The notes: a model not told the origin generated them from the letters alone. A stretch of 64,000 bases of DNA from Cronobacter condimenti 1330 (GCF_001277255.1 NZ_CP012264.1:2046001-2110000), one strand, 5' to 3'; positions 26,769 through 35,937 are shown, counted from the stretch's first letter. Translations and numbers: made by a program.

Positions 26769-27674
26769 TTACTTTTTCTCAAATGGTTTTTTTGACTGGC
26801 GTTCAACAGGCGGTACGGACGCGCCCATCTCTGCACCGGTCACCGGGTTGATACCCGGATCGGACTGAAGACGCTGCGCCATATTAAGCACGCTTGCCTG
26901 CTGATCCGGCGAAAGCTGAATATCAATCATACCGTCACCTCCGTTCACTGCCGGTTGCGGATCGGCGACGTATTCGAAGTTCTCATCGCTGTTCCAGCTG
27001 CCGCGCAGGTCATCGCCTTTAGACATGTTGTAGTAAACATTCGTGTACTGTTCCACCGGCGGCAGTTTGCCCGGCGGGAAGTTATTACGAATAGAGTAGA
27101 GGGCTTTCTCGAAGGACAGCATATGGGCGACTTCACGGGTCATCAGGAAGCCCAGCGCATCTTTCACACCCGGGTCATCCGTCAGGTTAATCAGACGCTC
27201 ATAGATAATCTTCGCGCGAGCTTCCGCCGCGATGTTCGAGCGCAGATCTGCCGTGATTTCGCCGATCGTATCGATATACGCGGCCGTCCAGGGCACACCG
27301 GCAGAGTTGGTCAGCGGTGGACCGCCTCCGTAGAGCACCTGGGTCAGATGACTGTCGTTCCCCGCGCCGGTTATCGAGCGATACAATTCGCCTTCCGATT
27401 CCGTCGCTTCCGCCAGATCGCCTTTGGCGCCTTTGTTGAGCATCCCCACAAGGGAACCGATAATTTCCAGATGGCTCAGTTCTTCTGTCGCGATATCCAT
27501 CAGCATTTCTTTACGTGCCGGATCTTCATCACCCAGGCCCTGGGTGAAATAGCGGGTAGCGGCGGCAAGTTCGCCTTGCGGACCACCAAATTGCTCCAGC
27601 AATAAATTTGCCAGACCCGGATTCGGTCCCGCGACGCGGACCGTATATTGCAGTTGTTTTACATGTCGGAACAT
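26769..27674 (-). CDS. katN: Non-haem manganese catalase (KatN-like)
   Basis: 301 residues. Ferritin-like four-helix bundle with the dimanganese ligands: ATEELSHLEIIG (E-x-x-H) and a second set in NIAAEARAKIIYERL and MTREVAHMLSFEKAL. Converts hydrogen peroxide to water and oxygen without haem. The ATG chosen has AGGAG 6 bases upstream; nine more residues upstream are open but unlikely. Downstream of yciE in the same direction, as in the Salmonella yciGFE-katN operon controlled by RpoS; regulation here is inferred from that parallel. Confidence 0.92.
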   Translation of the reverse strand: MFRHVKQLQYTVRVAGPNPGLANLLLEQFGGPQGELAAATRYFTQGLGDEDPARKEMLMDIATEELSHLEIIGSLVGMLNKGAKGDLAEATESEGELYRSITGAGNDSHLTQVLYGGGPPLTNSAGVPWTAAYIDTIGEITADLRSNIAAEARAKIIYERLINLTDDPGVKDALGFLMTREVAHMLSFEKALYSIRNNFPPGKLPPVEQYTNVYYNMSKGDDLRGSWNSDENFEYVADPQPAVNGGDGMIDIQLSPDQQASVLNMAQRLQSDPGINPVTGAEMGASVPPVERQSKKPFEKK

Positions 27675-27711
27675 CAGGATCTCCTGTTTACACGACAACA
27701 CTCAAAATAAA

Positions 27712-27731
27712 CCTGCCAGCGGACTGGCAGG
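27712..27731 (-). terminator. Hairpin between yciE and katN
   Basis: 8-bp stem CCTGCCAG/CTGGCAGG with a 4-base loop, followed on the minus strand by TTTATTTTG. It may attenuate read-through from yciE into katN. Confidence 0.65.
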
Positions 27732-27747
27732 CAAATTAGTCGGGGGA

Positions 27748-28257
27748 TTATTTTTTCGCTTCAACGCCGGGAGCAGCAGAACGGTTAAGGAATTGCTGCG
27801 TGACATCCGGTAAATGTTTCAGGCACCATTCTGCCATCGCGATTTCCTGCTCCAGAATTTGCTGGAACACAACTACGCCTTGTTCATCGCCTACCGCTTT
27901 TGCGGCAGAAATCAGCGAGGTATAGCAGGCGATTTCAAACTGTTCGAACACATAGCCGCTGATAGCACCTTTAACGACTTCATCAGAGGCGAACATGCCG
28001 CCAACCGCCTGGCCCATGGCTGTCATTTTGCTCATGGTGTCTTTCACGACGGAGCTGGAAACATTGTTCCTTTCTATAACGGAATCAATGATTTGCAGCT
28101 GGTGGCGAGTCTCTTCGATGTGCTGTTCAATACGTGCCTTGAGATCCGGATAGTGTTCGATACGGGACGCCATGGATTCCAGCATCTGTTCTGCCTGTTT
28201 CTCCATTGCATGAGCGTCACGGAGCCAGTCATGATAATGTTCTTCGTATGTCGTCAT
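27748..28257 (-). CDS. yciE: YciE family ferritin-like protein (DUF892)
   Basis: 169 residues, close to E. coli YciE (168): EHYHDWLRDAHAMEKQAEQMLESMASRI at the N-terminus and RSAAPGVEAKK at the C-terminus. All-helical, ferritin-like, stress-linked family; function unknown. AGAGGTGA lies upstream of the ATG. In E. coli and Salmonella it follows yciG and yciF; neither is present in the 485 bases upstream here, so the operon is reduced to yciE-katN. Confidence 0.92.
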   Translation of the reverse strand: MTTYEEHYHDWLRDAHAMEKQAEQMLESMASRIEHYPDLKARIEQHIEETRHQLQIIDSVIERNNVSSSVVKDTMSKMTAMGQAVGGMFASDEVVKGAISGYVFEQFEIACYTSLISAAKAVGDEQGVVVFQQILEQEIAMAEWCLKHLPDVTQQFLNRSAAPGVEAKK

Positions 28258-28742
28258 AAATCACCTCTTCCGGAATAAATAGTTACCTGTAAAGAAATTT
28301 TTTATGCGTCTCTACAGACTTAATAAATTTGTTACGCACTTAAAAGCGTAGCAGATATTTTCGAACGGAAGCGGCAAACCAGGATATTCTGTTTTTTGAG
28401 AGTTATCTTAAGTCAAATTAACTGGATGATTATTATTCAGTTAGCCTCTTAATATGGACGTCTTGTGATGTCGTGTATAACTTCAATAAATGAATAATTG
28501 CATTTGTACGCTATTTATCCTGCCTGCATTTAATGTTGCTGATTATTTTATTATTATTAAGCGAAGCGGCTGAAAGAATTTACGCAAGCTTCATTAAGCG
28601 CGTTTGGCTTTATTTTAAGCGGGCCCGGCGAGGCCTTTCTTCTATCAGATTCAATACCCTGTAACACGAGCCGGCTTACCGGCGCGAAAGCAGCTATCCT
28701 CATTCAGGCAACACGGAAAGGATACAGATTAAGGAACCCGTA
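28258..28742. other. AT-rich intergenic region upstream of yciE and nhoA
   Basis: 485 bases, clearly AT-richer than the surroundings, without a convincing reading frame. It must carry divergent promoters for yciE-katN and nhoA. I see no yciG or yciF remnant and no strong palindrome. Confidence 0.6.
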
Positions 28743-29564
28743 ATGGCATTCAAAAGACAGGACTACTTTTCACGTATTGGCTTCACCGGCGAGCCGCAAC
28801 CGACGCTCGCCACGCTTAACGCGCTGCATCAGTGCCACACTGCAACAATCCCTTTCGAAAACCTTGATGTTTTACTGGGCCGCGAAATCCTGCTGGATGA
28901 CGACGCCATCTTTACCAAGCTGGTGGAAGCGGGGCGCGGGGGATACTGCTTTGAACAAAACGCGCTGTTTTCACGGGCGCTCGCGGAATGCGGATTTGCC
29001 GTTGAAGCGCTGGCAGCGCGCGTATTAATAGCCGACCCGACCGCTATGCCGCCGCGCACCCATCGGCTGGTGCAGGTGACGCTTGATGGCGAGCCGTGGA
29101 TAGCGGATGTCGGCTTTGGCGGAGCGACGCTCAGCGCGCCTATCCCGCTGGCGCACGGCGCCGAAATCGCAGGGTCAGAAGGGCGGTTTCGTATTGAAAG
29201 CCAGCAGAGCGAGTTTTTGTTGCTAAAAGAAGAAGGAAACGACTGGCATGCGCTCTATCGCTTCGATCAGGCGCGTCAGTACCCGGCAGACTACCTGATG
29301 GCGAACCACTTTATCGCCCACTGGCCGGCATCGCATTTTCGCCATCATCTTCTGGCGGCGCTGCACCCACCCGGCCAAAAGCCCCTGAAGCTGCTTAACG
29401 ACCGGCTTAATGTCAATGGCGAGAGCCGCACCCTTGCCGATGACGCGGCGGTCTTTGAATCTCTGCAAAAAGACTTCGGCATGCGTTTCGATCATCCGAC
29501 ACATGGCGTGTCGTGCGAGGCTTTCTGCGCCATGATGGCGGCACTGCGCCGCGATAACCCTTAA
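28743..29564 (+). CDS. nhoA: Arylamine N-acetyltransferase
   Basis: 273 residues. The catalytic triad is intact: Cys69 in RGGYCFEQN, His in RTHRL, and Asp in WIADVGFGG. FENLDVLLGREI and WPASHFRHHLL are family blocks shared with E. coli NhoA. Transfers acetyl from acetyl-CoA to arylamines and arylhydroxylamines. It overlaps the convergent AraC gene by 4 bases at a shared TTAA. Confidence 0.93.
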   Translation: MAFKRQDYFSRIGFTGEPQPTLATLNALHQCHTATIPFENLDVLLGREILLDDDAIFTKLVEAGRGGYCFEQNALFSRALAECGFAVEALAARVLIADPTAMPPRTHRLVQVTLDGEPWIADVGFGGATLSAPIPLAHGAEIAGSEGRFRIESQQSEFLLLKEEGNDWHALYRFDQARQYPADYLMANHFIAHWPASHFRHHLLAALHPPGQKPLKLLNDRLNVNGESRTLADDAAVFESLQKDFGMRFDHPTHGVSCEAFCAMMAALRRDNP

Positions 29565-30475
29565 TCCACGGGACGCTGCTGGCGGAACTGGCCGGGCGTC
29601 ACTCCCCACACGCTCTTAAACGCCTTACTGAACGAGGACTGGGTCAGATAGCCGCACGCTTCCGCTATTCGCCCAATCGCGTCGGGCTCACGTTCCAGCA
29701 GTCGCGCGGCGCGCGCCATCCGTACCTGACTGAGCCAGCCTTGCGGCGTAAGCGGATAACGGCTCGCGAAATGTCTGGCGAAGGTTGCACGGGAGAGAAA
29801 ACAGCGTGCGGCCATGCTCGCCAGTGTCCAGGGCTGTTCCGGGTTCGCCAGTACAGCGCTCACCGCCGGCGCGAGCCGTTTATCGGCAAGAAGCGGCAAC
29901 ATGCCAGGCGCCTCCTGCGTATCGCTTAATAAGGCGCGCAGCACCAGCGTGAGCAGGGTGGATGAGAGTTCACGTACAATGGCGCCCGCACCGGGTAGTT
30001 CGCTAAGGCTCTCGTCAGACAACATCGTTAACAGCGCGGCAAGCGAACGACAGTCCTTCCGCGCGCCTGTCGCAATATGCCGCACGGCAGGCTGCCCGCT
30101 AAAGAGCAGCGCGCCGCTCACCCCCGTACTGAACTCGCCACAGAGCATCACCAGTGGTGCGTCGTCGCCATCAGTAACCATTTCCGTCACCGTACCCTTA
30201 TCACGACGCCGAAACGTTGCCATCACGCCCTCTTGCTGATGACTCTCCAGCCGGTGCGGCGTGCCGTGGGGCAGCAGAAAAATATCGCCGGCGCGCGCAA
30301 GGAAGACCTCGCCATGCAGCACAAGCCGGGCATGGCCGTCGAGAATGGCATGCCAGGGGATCTGGCCGACCGGGCGTTGCCCATGACTCGACTGCCAGCG
30401 TCCGGCAAAACGGCAGTGCAAATCGACCGAACTTTCCGGCGCAAGCAGGGTGATGAGCTGGCTGAGGCTATCCAT
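29561..30475 (-). CDS. AraC-family regulator with cupin (AraC_binding-type) sensor
   Basis: 304 residues. N-terminal cupin ~1-170 (SLSQLITLLAPESSVDLHCRF; LFLARAGDIFLLPHGTPH-type metal/cupin motif). C-terminal double helix-turn-helix ~205-300 (LASMAARCFLSRATFARHF; IAEACGYLTQSSFSKAFKSVWGVTPGQFR). Many such regulators react to redox-active or aldehyde compounds. It is divergent from an AhpD-like gene 119 bases away, its probable target (inference). The ATG has AGGAG upstream. Confidence 0.87.
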   Translation of the reverse strand: MDSLSQLITLLAPESSVDLHCRFAGRWQSSHGQRPVGQIPWHAILDGHARLVLHGEVFLARAGDIFLLPHGTPHRLESHQQEGVMATFRRRDKGTVTEMVTDGDDAPLVMLCGEFSTGVSGALLFSGQPAVRHIATGARKDCRSLAALLTMLSDESLSELPGAGAIVRELSSTLLTLVLRALLSDTQEAPGMLPLLADKRLAPAVSAVLANPEQPWTLASMAARCFLSRATFARHFASRYPLTPQGWLSQVRMARAARLLEREPDAIGRIAEACGYLTQSSFSKAFKSVWGVTPGQFRQQRPVD

Positions 30476-30594
30476 AACTCTCCTGAGACGATAAGACCAA
30501 AAGGCGAGACGCCGCGCGGCAGATGGACTCTCATCGCAGGCGTAGTATGCACTCAACGCCCGACGACGGGCATCCAGTCAATAAGGAGTGCATG

Positions 30595-31131
30595 ATGAGC
30601 CGTTTACAGACAATCGCGACCGACGCCGCCACCGGTAAAACCGCCCAACTGTTTGATACGCTGAAAAGCGCGATGGGTAAAGTCCCGAATGCTTACGCCA
30701 CCATTGGCAGCAACGCACCGGAGATCCTCTCCCAGGCGCTGCAACATAATATGGCGCTTAAAAAAGGTGCGTTGAGCGCCCGGGAGCTTGAGGCCATCAA
30801 TCTGGTCGTGAGCGAAACCACGGGCTGTGATTACTGTCTCGCCGCGCACACGCTGATGGCGAAAAAGGCCGGGTACAGCGCGCAGGAAACCCGCGAGCTA
30901 CGCGCCGGGCATTTTGCGGCGGACGCGCATATCGACACGCTACTGCGCTTTGTGAAAACGGTCGTGACGACCCGCGGTACGCTGCCGGAAAGTGAGGTGA
31001 CTTCACTGCGCACCGCAGGTTTTGACGACCGACAGGTCATTGAGATCCTGAGCGCCATCAGCGCGATTCTCTTTACCAATATGGTGAACCGCGTAAACGA
31101 CACCGTGGTGGATTTTCCTAAAGCAGAATAA
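30595..31131 (+). CDS. Carboxymuconolactone decarboxylase / AhpD-like peroxidase-family protein
   Basis: 178 residues. The CxxC redox pair with downstream His is present in GCDYCLAAHT, the AhpD signature, inside an all-helical CMD fold. Such proteins reduce peroxides or act on lactones. Of two tandem ATG codons the second lies 6 bases after GGAG and is preferred. Divergent from the AraC regulator and upstream of an alcohol dehydrogenase in the same direction, 161 bases away: a likely regulated detoxification set. Confidence 0.88.
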   Translation: MSRLQTIATDAATGKTAQLFDTLKSAMGKVPNAYATIGSNAPEILSQALQHNMALKKGALSARELEAINLVVSETTGCDYCLAAHTLMAKKAGYSAQETRELRAGHFAADAHIDTLLRFVKTVVTTRGTLPESEVTSLRTAGFDDRQVIEILSAISAILFTNMVNRVNDTVVDFPKAE

Positions 31132-31292
31132 TCCGCACGCGGTGGGGGAGGGGAGAGGCTTTCGTAATATCAAACGGTTAGCAGATTCCCCTCTCGGACA
31201 TCGGGCGTCAGTCGTCGCCCGATGCCTGGCAAAAGTCATCGAAGGGCAGTATAAGAAATAAACACCGCTGATACGCGTAACCGGAGATGACA

Positions 31293-32378
31293 ATGACGAT
31301 GAAAGTGCTGGGCTATGCCGCGCAGACCGCCGAGGCGCCGCTGGCCCCCTTTGAATTTACCCGCCGCGCCCCGCGCCCAGATGATGTGGTGCTGGAGATC
31401 CTCTACTGCGGCGTCTGCCATTCCGATCTCCATCAGGCCCGCAACGACTGGGGCTTTAGCCAGTATCCAATCGTCCCAGGACACGAAATTATTGGCCGCG
31501 TAACGGCGGTCGGCAGTGAGGTGAAAAAATTTAAGCCCGGCGATCTGGCGGGCATCGGCTGTATGGTCGATTCCTGTCGTACCTGTGACCCGTGCCGCGC
31601 GGGTCTTGAGCAATACTGCCTTGAGGGCAACATTCAGACTTATAACGGCATCGATCGTCACGACGGGGAACTGACGTTTGGCGGTTATTCGCAACTTATC
31701 CTCGCCTCGCAGGATTTCGTGTTGCGTATTCCTGATGGGGTCGATCTCAAAGGCGCCGCGCCGCTGCTCTGTGCCGGGATCACCACCTGGTCGCCGCTGC
31801 GACACTGGAAAGTGGGGAAAGGCAGCCGGGTGGCAGTCATTGGTCTTGGCGGGCTTGGTCATATGGCGCTGAAGCTTGCTCATGCCCTGGGCGCGGAGGT
31901 AACGCTCTTTACACGTTCGCCTGGCAAAGAGCAGGATGCGCGTCGGCTTGGCGCGCACCACGTGGTTATTTCGGAAGATGAAATACAGATGAACCAGGTG
32001 GCGGGACATTTCGATGTGATTATCGATACCGTACCGTATGCGCACGATATCAACCCGTATCTCGCGACACTCAAGATTGACGGTACGCTGGTCTTTGTCG
32101 GTTTACTCGGCGATGTCGAACCGCCGGTCAGTACGCTGCCGATGATTACCGGGCGTCGCACGGTCGCGGGGTCCTGCATTGGCGGGATTGCCGAAACGCA
32201 GGAGATGCTCGACTTTTGCGCGAAGCACAATATTTCCGCCGACGTCGAAGTAATCAACATTCAGGAAATCAATGAAGCGTGGGAACGGATGCTGAAAAGC
32301 GATGTGAAATATCGCTTTGTGATTGATATGGCCTCGCTCCAGCAAGGGGCGCGGCTGGCACCCATCACCACAGCGTAA
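31293..32378 (+). CDS. Zinc-dependent NAD(P)H alcohol/aldehyde dehydrogenase (YahK/CAD-like)
   Basis: 361 residues. Catalytic zinc site Cys in YCGVCHSDLH and His in VPGHEI; structural zinc cysteines in CRTCDPCRAGLEQYC; cofactor loop VIGLGGLGHMALKLA. Closely related to E. coli YahK, a broad-range NADPH aldehyde reductase: shared LLCAGITTWSPLRHW and DVKYRFVIDMASL-type ends. Three in-frame ATGs are clustered; the middle one sits 6 bases after GGAG and is used here. Confidence 0.9.
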   Translation: MTMKVLGYAAQTAEAPLAPFEFTRRAPRPDDVVLEILYCGVCHSDLHQARNDWGFSQYPIVPGHEIIGRVTAVGSEVKKFKPGDLAGIGCMVDSCRTCDPCRAGLEQYCLEGNIQTYNGIDRHDGELTFGGYSQLILASQDFVLRIPDGVDLKGAAPLLCAGITTWSPLRHWKVGKGSRVAVIGLGGLGHMALKLAHALGAEVTLFTRSPGKEQDARRLGAHHVVISEDEIQMNQVAGHFDVIIDTVPYAHDINPYLATLKIDGTLVFVGLLGDVEPPVSTLPMITGRRTVAGSCIGGIAETQEMLDFCAKHNISADVEVINIQEINEAWERMLKSDVKYRFVIDMASLQQGARLAPITTA

Positions 32379-32397
32379 AATGCTGGCAAAAAGATAT

Positions 32398-32417
32398 AGC
32401 GGGCCTGATGGCCCGCT
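32398..32417. terminator. Terminator between the alcohol dehydrogenase and the SDR
   Basis: 8-bp stem AGCGGGCC/GGCCCGCT with a TGAT loop, followed by a T-run on the plus strand. The two genes are convergent. Confidence 0.9.
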
Positions 32418-32423
32418 TTTTTA

Positions 32424-33188
32424 TTACGCCTGTTTCGGCTGGCCGTTTGACGCCGTCAGGCCGCCATCGACGGGAAGATTCACGCCAGTGATATAACGGG
32501 CGTCGTCACTCGCCAGAAACGCGATAGCATCTGCGATATCCTCCGGCTCGCCCGCACGCTGCATCGGGATGCGGTCGTAGAATTTTTGCAGCAGCGCCTC
32601 ATCCTGCTTCATATCTTCCGTCAGCTCAGTAAAGGTAAAGCCCGGGCAGATAGCATTCACGCGTACCCCGTCGGCGCCGTAATCCATCGCCAGCGACCGC
32701 GTAAAGTTGGTGACAGCGCCTTTCGCCGCGTTATAGACGCTCATGCCCCAGTCGCCGCCAAGCCCTGACACCGACGAAATGTTAATCACGTTACCTTTAG
32801 TCTTCAGCAGACCTGGCATAAACGCGTGCAGGCAATAGAAGACGCCATTAAGGTCGGTGCCCATCAGCGTTTCCCAGTCCTCAAGCTTAATCTCGTGGAT
32901 TTTCCCCTGCACGATCACGCCTGCGTTATTCACCAGCACATCAACGTGACCAAATTCATCGGCCACACGCTGAGCCAGGGCCTGCACCTGCGCGGGATCA
33001 GAGACATCGCAAGGCGTAACCAGATGTTTGCCCTGGGTTAGCGTTGCCGCCACTTTATCCAGCTTCTCTTTAGTACGCCCGACCAAAACGACGCTTGCGC
33101 CTTCACGGGCAAACCGTCGCGCTGCCGCCGCACCAATTCCTGACCCGGCACCTGTCACGACCACCACTTTTTCTTGAAAACGGTTCAT
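32424..33188 (-). CDS. Classical short-chain dehydrogenase/reductase
   Basis: 254 residues. TGAGSGIG cofactor motif, NNAG, catalytic Ser in NISSVSG and Tyr-Lys in YNAAKGA, and C-terminal PVDGGLTASNG. An Arg/Thr pair after the second strand (VGRTKEK) suggests NADP(H). Likely acts on a small alcohol or ketone, similar to acetoin/diol and beta-ketoacyl reductase groups; the substrate is not readable. AGGAGG lies ahead of the ATG. Confidence 0.88.
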   Translation of the reverse strand: MNRFQEKVVVVTGAGSGIGAAAARRFAREGASVVLVGRTKEKLDKVAATLTQGKHLVTPCDVSDPAQVQALAQRVADEFGHVDVLVNNAGVIVQGKIHEIKLEDWETLMGTDLNGVFYCLHAFMPGLLKTKGNVINISSVSGLGGDWGMSVYNAAKGAVTNFTRSLAMDYGADGVRVNAICPGFTFTELTEDMKQDEALLQKFYDRIPMQRAGEPEDIADAIAFLASDDARYITGVNLPVDGGLTASNGQPKQA

Positions 33189-33635
33189 ACATCCTCCTTT
33201 TCAGTGTCTGGCACAATGCTGTGCTTAATCATCAAGTCATTGTTAACTCTGGCATTCATTACGTGCTTCGCAAGTGATTGGCGGCTAATCATTCGTAAGC
33301 GGCTGTTTTCTCTAAATTAAAAAGTCATTAAAAAATGTGACCTAAGCCAAATTTTCGCGCTGCGAATAAAGCGGGGGATCGGAAGAGGGGTTTTCATTTT
33401 GCTTATCAATTGGTTAGTCATTTATCATAAAGATATTGTTCTGCGGCTCCGCTTGCCTGTGGATAACATGTGCAAAGTGAACAAAAAATATCCTGATAGA
33501 CGATCCCACTGGATCGTTCGGGATGCAGACGCAGCAACCCTGTCACGTTTTGGGATCGTTTTGCATGAAACAGGCAGGCTGAATTCTTAATGTAACCGGC
33601 CAGAGAGTGCCCGCGAGTCGGGTAAGGGGAGAGAA
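33189..33635. other. Intergenic region without a convincing gene
   Basis: 447 bases between a minus-strand SDR and a plus-strand TfoX-domain gene, so it should hold two divergent promoters. A 63-codon open frame with a TTG start (33399-33590) has no ribosome site or family features and is not called. Confidence 0.6.
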
Positions 33636-34052
33636 ATGCAGGTTTCTCGTGAATACGTCACGTTTATACTCGATCAACTCGCGCCGCTCGGCGCAGTGGA
33701 AACTCGCCGTATGTTTGGCTGCGTGGCGCTGTTTCAGGCGGGCAGGATGTTTGCGCTGGTGGATGGTGATGCGCAGCTCTATATCAAGGCTGATGAGAAG
33801 AACCGCGCGCAGTTTATTGCAGCGGGCTTCCCGCCCTTTACCTATGTCACGACCCGTCGCAGCGGCGGTCAGCAGGAGGTGGCGCTCGGTTACTACCGCC
33901 TCCCTGAAGAGCTGGTGGAGGATAATCACGAACTGTTGCGTTGGGCGCGGGAAGGAACAGACGCTGCACGCCGCGCGCCCGAGAAAAAACCGCGTAAAAC
34001 CGCGCATAAAAACTCTGATTCCGCTAAAACGAACGACAATACGCCGCATTAG
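33636..34052 (+). CDS. TfoX/Sxy N-terminal domain protein
   Basis: 138 residues. A single TfoX_N domain (~1-100; VETRRMFGCVALFQAGRMFALV, YYRLPEELVED) with a lysine-rich, probably disordered tail. Full-length TfoX/Sxy drives competence genes through CRP; these short forms lack the second domain and their function is unknown. GGGGAGAG precedes the ATG. Confidence 0.85.
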   Translation: MQVSREYVTFILDQLAPLGAVETRRMFGCVALFQAGRMFALVDGDAQLYIKADEKNRAQFIAAGFPPFTYVTTRRSGGQQEVALGYYRLPEELVEDNHELLRWAREGTDAARRAPEKKPRKTAHKNSDSAKTNDNTPH

Positions 34053-34165
34053 TTACAACATGCTAAAAACGATCCGAACAATATGTGGTTAGCGCCGCGC
34101 CGCCTGAATAGCTTAACAGTACAAAAAAGCGGGCAGCGTGGTTTCGGTTGTACGCAGGCAATAAA

Positions 34166-34186
34166 AAAGCCAGCGAGGCTGGCTTT
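34166..34186. terminator. Terminator between the TfoX-domain gene and the flavin reductase gene
   Basis: 9-bp stem AAAGCCAGC/GCTGGCTTT with a GAG loop. The minus strand continues into a T-run, so it mainly serves the flavin reductase gene. Confidence 0.82.
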
Positions 34187-34208
34187 AAAATGCGCGTCAC
34201 TGGGGGTG

Positions 34209-34802
34209 TCAGATGTCGCTGTCGGGGCGCGCAAACGCCTCGCCGATAGCGTAAAAATGCCCGCCTGCAAAGTGATGCAGGCTGCGCATTTCCGGCGGGG
34301 CGTTCTCAAAATGCCAGCGGCCATCACGGAAAACGCGCGTATCTGCCCAGGCGGCGGTCACCTGGCCGATAAAAAGATCGTACTGCTGCTGATTATGCGG
34401 CTCAGGTATCAGCTCGCAGGCAAGCCATGCGGCGCAGCCAGCGACGAGCGGCGCATTCACACCGTCCATCTGAAATAGCGTTGCACCTGCATGCTGAAGT
34501 TTTTCCGGCTCGTTATGAAGACTACGCGTGCCTAACTGCCAGGTCATTTCGCGCTGTGCGACAGTCGGCACCTGCAACACAAACGTGCCGCTGCGCTCCA
34601 GCAGCTCGCGGGTGCGGGCTATCTTATCGATAACCACTGTGACTTTAGGCGGCGCAAAATCAAGTCCGCACGCCCAGGCCGCCGCCATGACGTTTTCAAC
34701 GCCATCATGACGTGCAGAAACCAGCACCGTCGGACCATGATTGATGAGCCGGTACGCTTTATCGAGCGACACCGGCGCAAGGTGGGAATGACAGTCGTTC
34801 AT
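34209..34802 (-). CDS. Flavin reductase-like protein (YddH-related flavoredoxin)
   Basis: 197 residues. Split-barrel FMN-binding domain with YRLINHGPTVLVSARH, NVMAAAWACGLDFAPPKVTVVIDK and a C-terminal HHFAGGHFYAIG, recalling E. coli YddH, whose gene neighbours nhoA. It probably binds FMN and supplies reduced flavin or electrons to an unknown partner. The ATG used has AAAGG 8 bases upstream; two earlier ATGs fit less well. Confidence 0.85.
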   Translation of the reverse strand: MNDCHSHLAPVSLDKAYRLINHGPTVLVSARHDGVENVMAAAWACGLDFAPPKVTVVIDKIARTRELLERSGTFVLQVPTVAQREMTWQLGTRSLHNEPEKLQHAGATLFQMDGVNAPLVAGCAAWLACELIPEPHNQQQYDLFIGQVTAAWADTRVFRDGRWHFENAPPEMRSLHHFAGGHFYAIGEAFARPDSDI

Positions 34803-34864
34803 ACGCATAACCTTTTGTGTAATGAGCGGGCAGGGTAGCACAGCCGTTACCCGCCGGTTTTGCG

Positions 34865-35629
34865 CTACGTGTCTCGCATCCCAAGCGCCAGTGATTGTGC
34901 CGGATCGAACAGCGACAGGCTCTCTATCTGATTGAGTAAAATGACTTTGCGGTACGCCAGCGCCGAGTTCGGCCCGGCCTGCAGCGTAATATCGTGACTG
35001 TCATACCACGCGCTGTAATTATGCTCGACGCGTAAGTCCAGCGTTTCATTGTCGCGATAGCCGCTCAGCATCGGGATCAGCACCAGATTGCTGATGTCGC
35101 TACGGGTGCTGTCGAACGTCGCACTGTGGATCATCCCGATATAGACGCGCTGGGATTTCATGGTTATCCAGATAAGCTCACCCTCTTCCATGCACTCATA
35201 CAGCAGCCCTTCAATGCCGTTGGCGCGTGAGAGCGTCCGGTAAAGTGTGCGTCGGCCACTGTTATCAAGCTTTGCCGTGGGCGACCAGTTCGCACGGTAG
35301 AGACAAAACAGGATAGCGAACCCGAGCATCAATACTACCGGTGCCTGGATGCCGAGAAAGCTCCAGTTCATAAACGCCATCTGGTAGTGATAATCGTCGC
35401 TGCCGGACCACGCCGGAAAGGCGTTCAGCACGCTTGAAACGATAAGCAACGCGAGCCACAGCAGGCCAGTCGCGAGTACCCCTTGCAGGACGAAGATGCA
35501 GCCGTAAAGCGCCACCAGGAAATAGACATCCCACCCGGAGGTGCGCATAAATTTAAAACGGGTGGAGAGGTCACGGCTGGTATACCAGTAGCCGCACACC
35601 ATCAGCACCATAAAAATCGCCGTTCCCAT
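34865..35629 (-). CDS. Inner-membrane protein of unknown function
   Basis: 254 residues. An N-terminal half with about three membrane spans (IFMVLMVCGYWYTS; DVYFLVALYGCIFVLQGVLATGLLWLALLIV; VVLMLGFAILFCLY) is followed by a soluble C-terminal half rich in beta residues (MKSQRVYIGMIHSATFDS, NLVLIPMLSGYRDNETL), which faces the cytosol if the N-terminus is outside. I do not recognise the family. It begins one base after the stop of the small gene at 35631-35828, so both are surely one operon. Confidence 0.75.
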   Translation of the reverse strand: MGTAIFMVLMVCGYWYTSRDLSTRFKFMRTSGWDVYFLVALYGCIFVLQGVLATGLLWLALLIVSSVLNAFPAWSGSDDYHYQMAFMNWSFLGIQAPVVLMLGFAILFCLYRANWSPTAKLDNSGRRTLYRTLSRANGIEGLLYECMEEGELIWITMKSQRVYIGMIHSATFDSTRSDISNLVLIPMLSGYRDNETLDLRVEHNYSAWYDSHDITLQAGPNSALAYRKVILLNQIESLSLFDPAQSLALGMRDT

Positions 35630-35630
35630 C

Positions 35631-35828
35631 TTAAGCCCTCTTCAGCATGTCAACGTGACGGGCGAAATCTTCCTGCACGGCAAGACATTCAATATTCACC
35701 GAAGCATTGCCGTCTTCATCAATGATAATGCGCTCTCCCTCGTCGATAGCATCCTGGATATGCGCCGGATGAACGGCATGAACCAGCTTTTCCGGGCTGG
35801 TAAAAAGCGAACGAAATATTCTGAACAT
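35631..35828 (-). CDS. Small acidic protein of unknown function
   Basis: 65 residues, soluble, with MFRIFRSLFTSPEKLV at the start and an acidic middle (DAIDEGERIIIDEDGNA). Strong GGGAGG ribosome site. First gene of a two-gene unit with the membrane protein at 34865-35629, one base apart. No family recognised; the tight pairing suggests that the two products work together. Confidence 0.7.
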   Translation of the reverse strand: MFRIFRSLFTSPEKLVHAVHPAHIQDAIDEGERIIIDEDGNASVNIECLAVQEDFARHVDMLKRA

Positions 35829-35912
35829 AGTGAACCTCCCGGCAACAGTATAGAAAGCCTGGGAGAGGCAGGGAGAAAGAGAGGGATTTTACGGGTTTAT
35901 CTGAAGGAAAAG

Positions 35913-35931
35913 GCCCGCCAGCGCGGCGGGC
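35913..35931 (-). terminator. Terminator of the alpha/beta hydrolase gene
   Basis: 7-bp stem GCCCGCC/GGCGGGC, followed on the minus strand by CTTTTCC, just after the hydrolase stop. Confidence 0.7.
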
Positions 35932-35937
35932 TGAGGA

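Noticed and set aside
33399..33590. Possible 63-residue protein in the gap before the TfoX-domain gene
   Set aside because: TTG start, no ribosome site, no family features, and it crosses a region expected to hold promoters.
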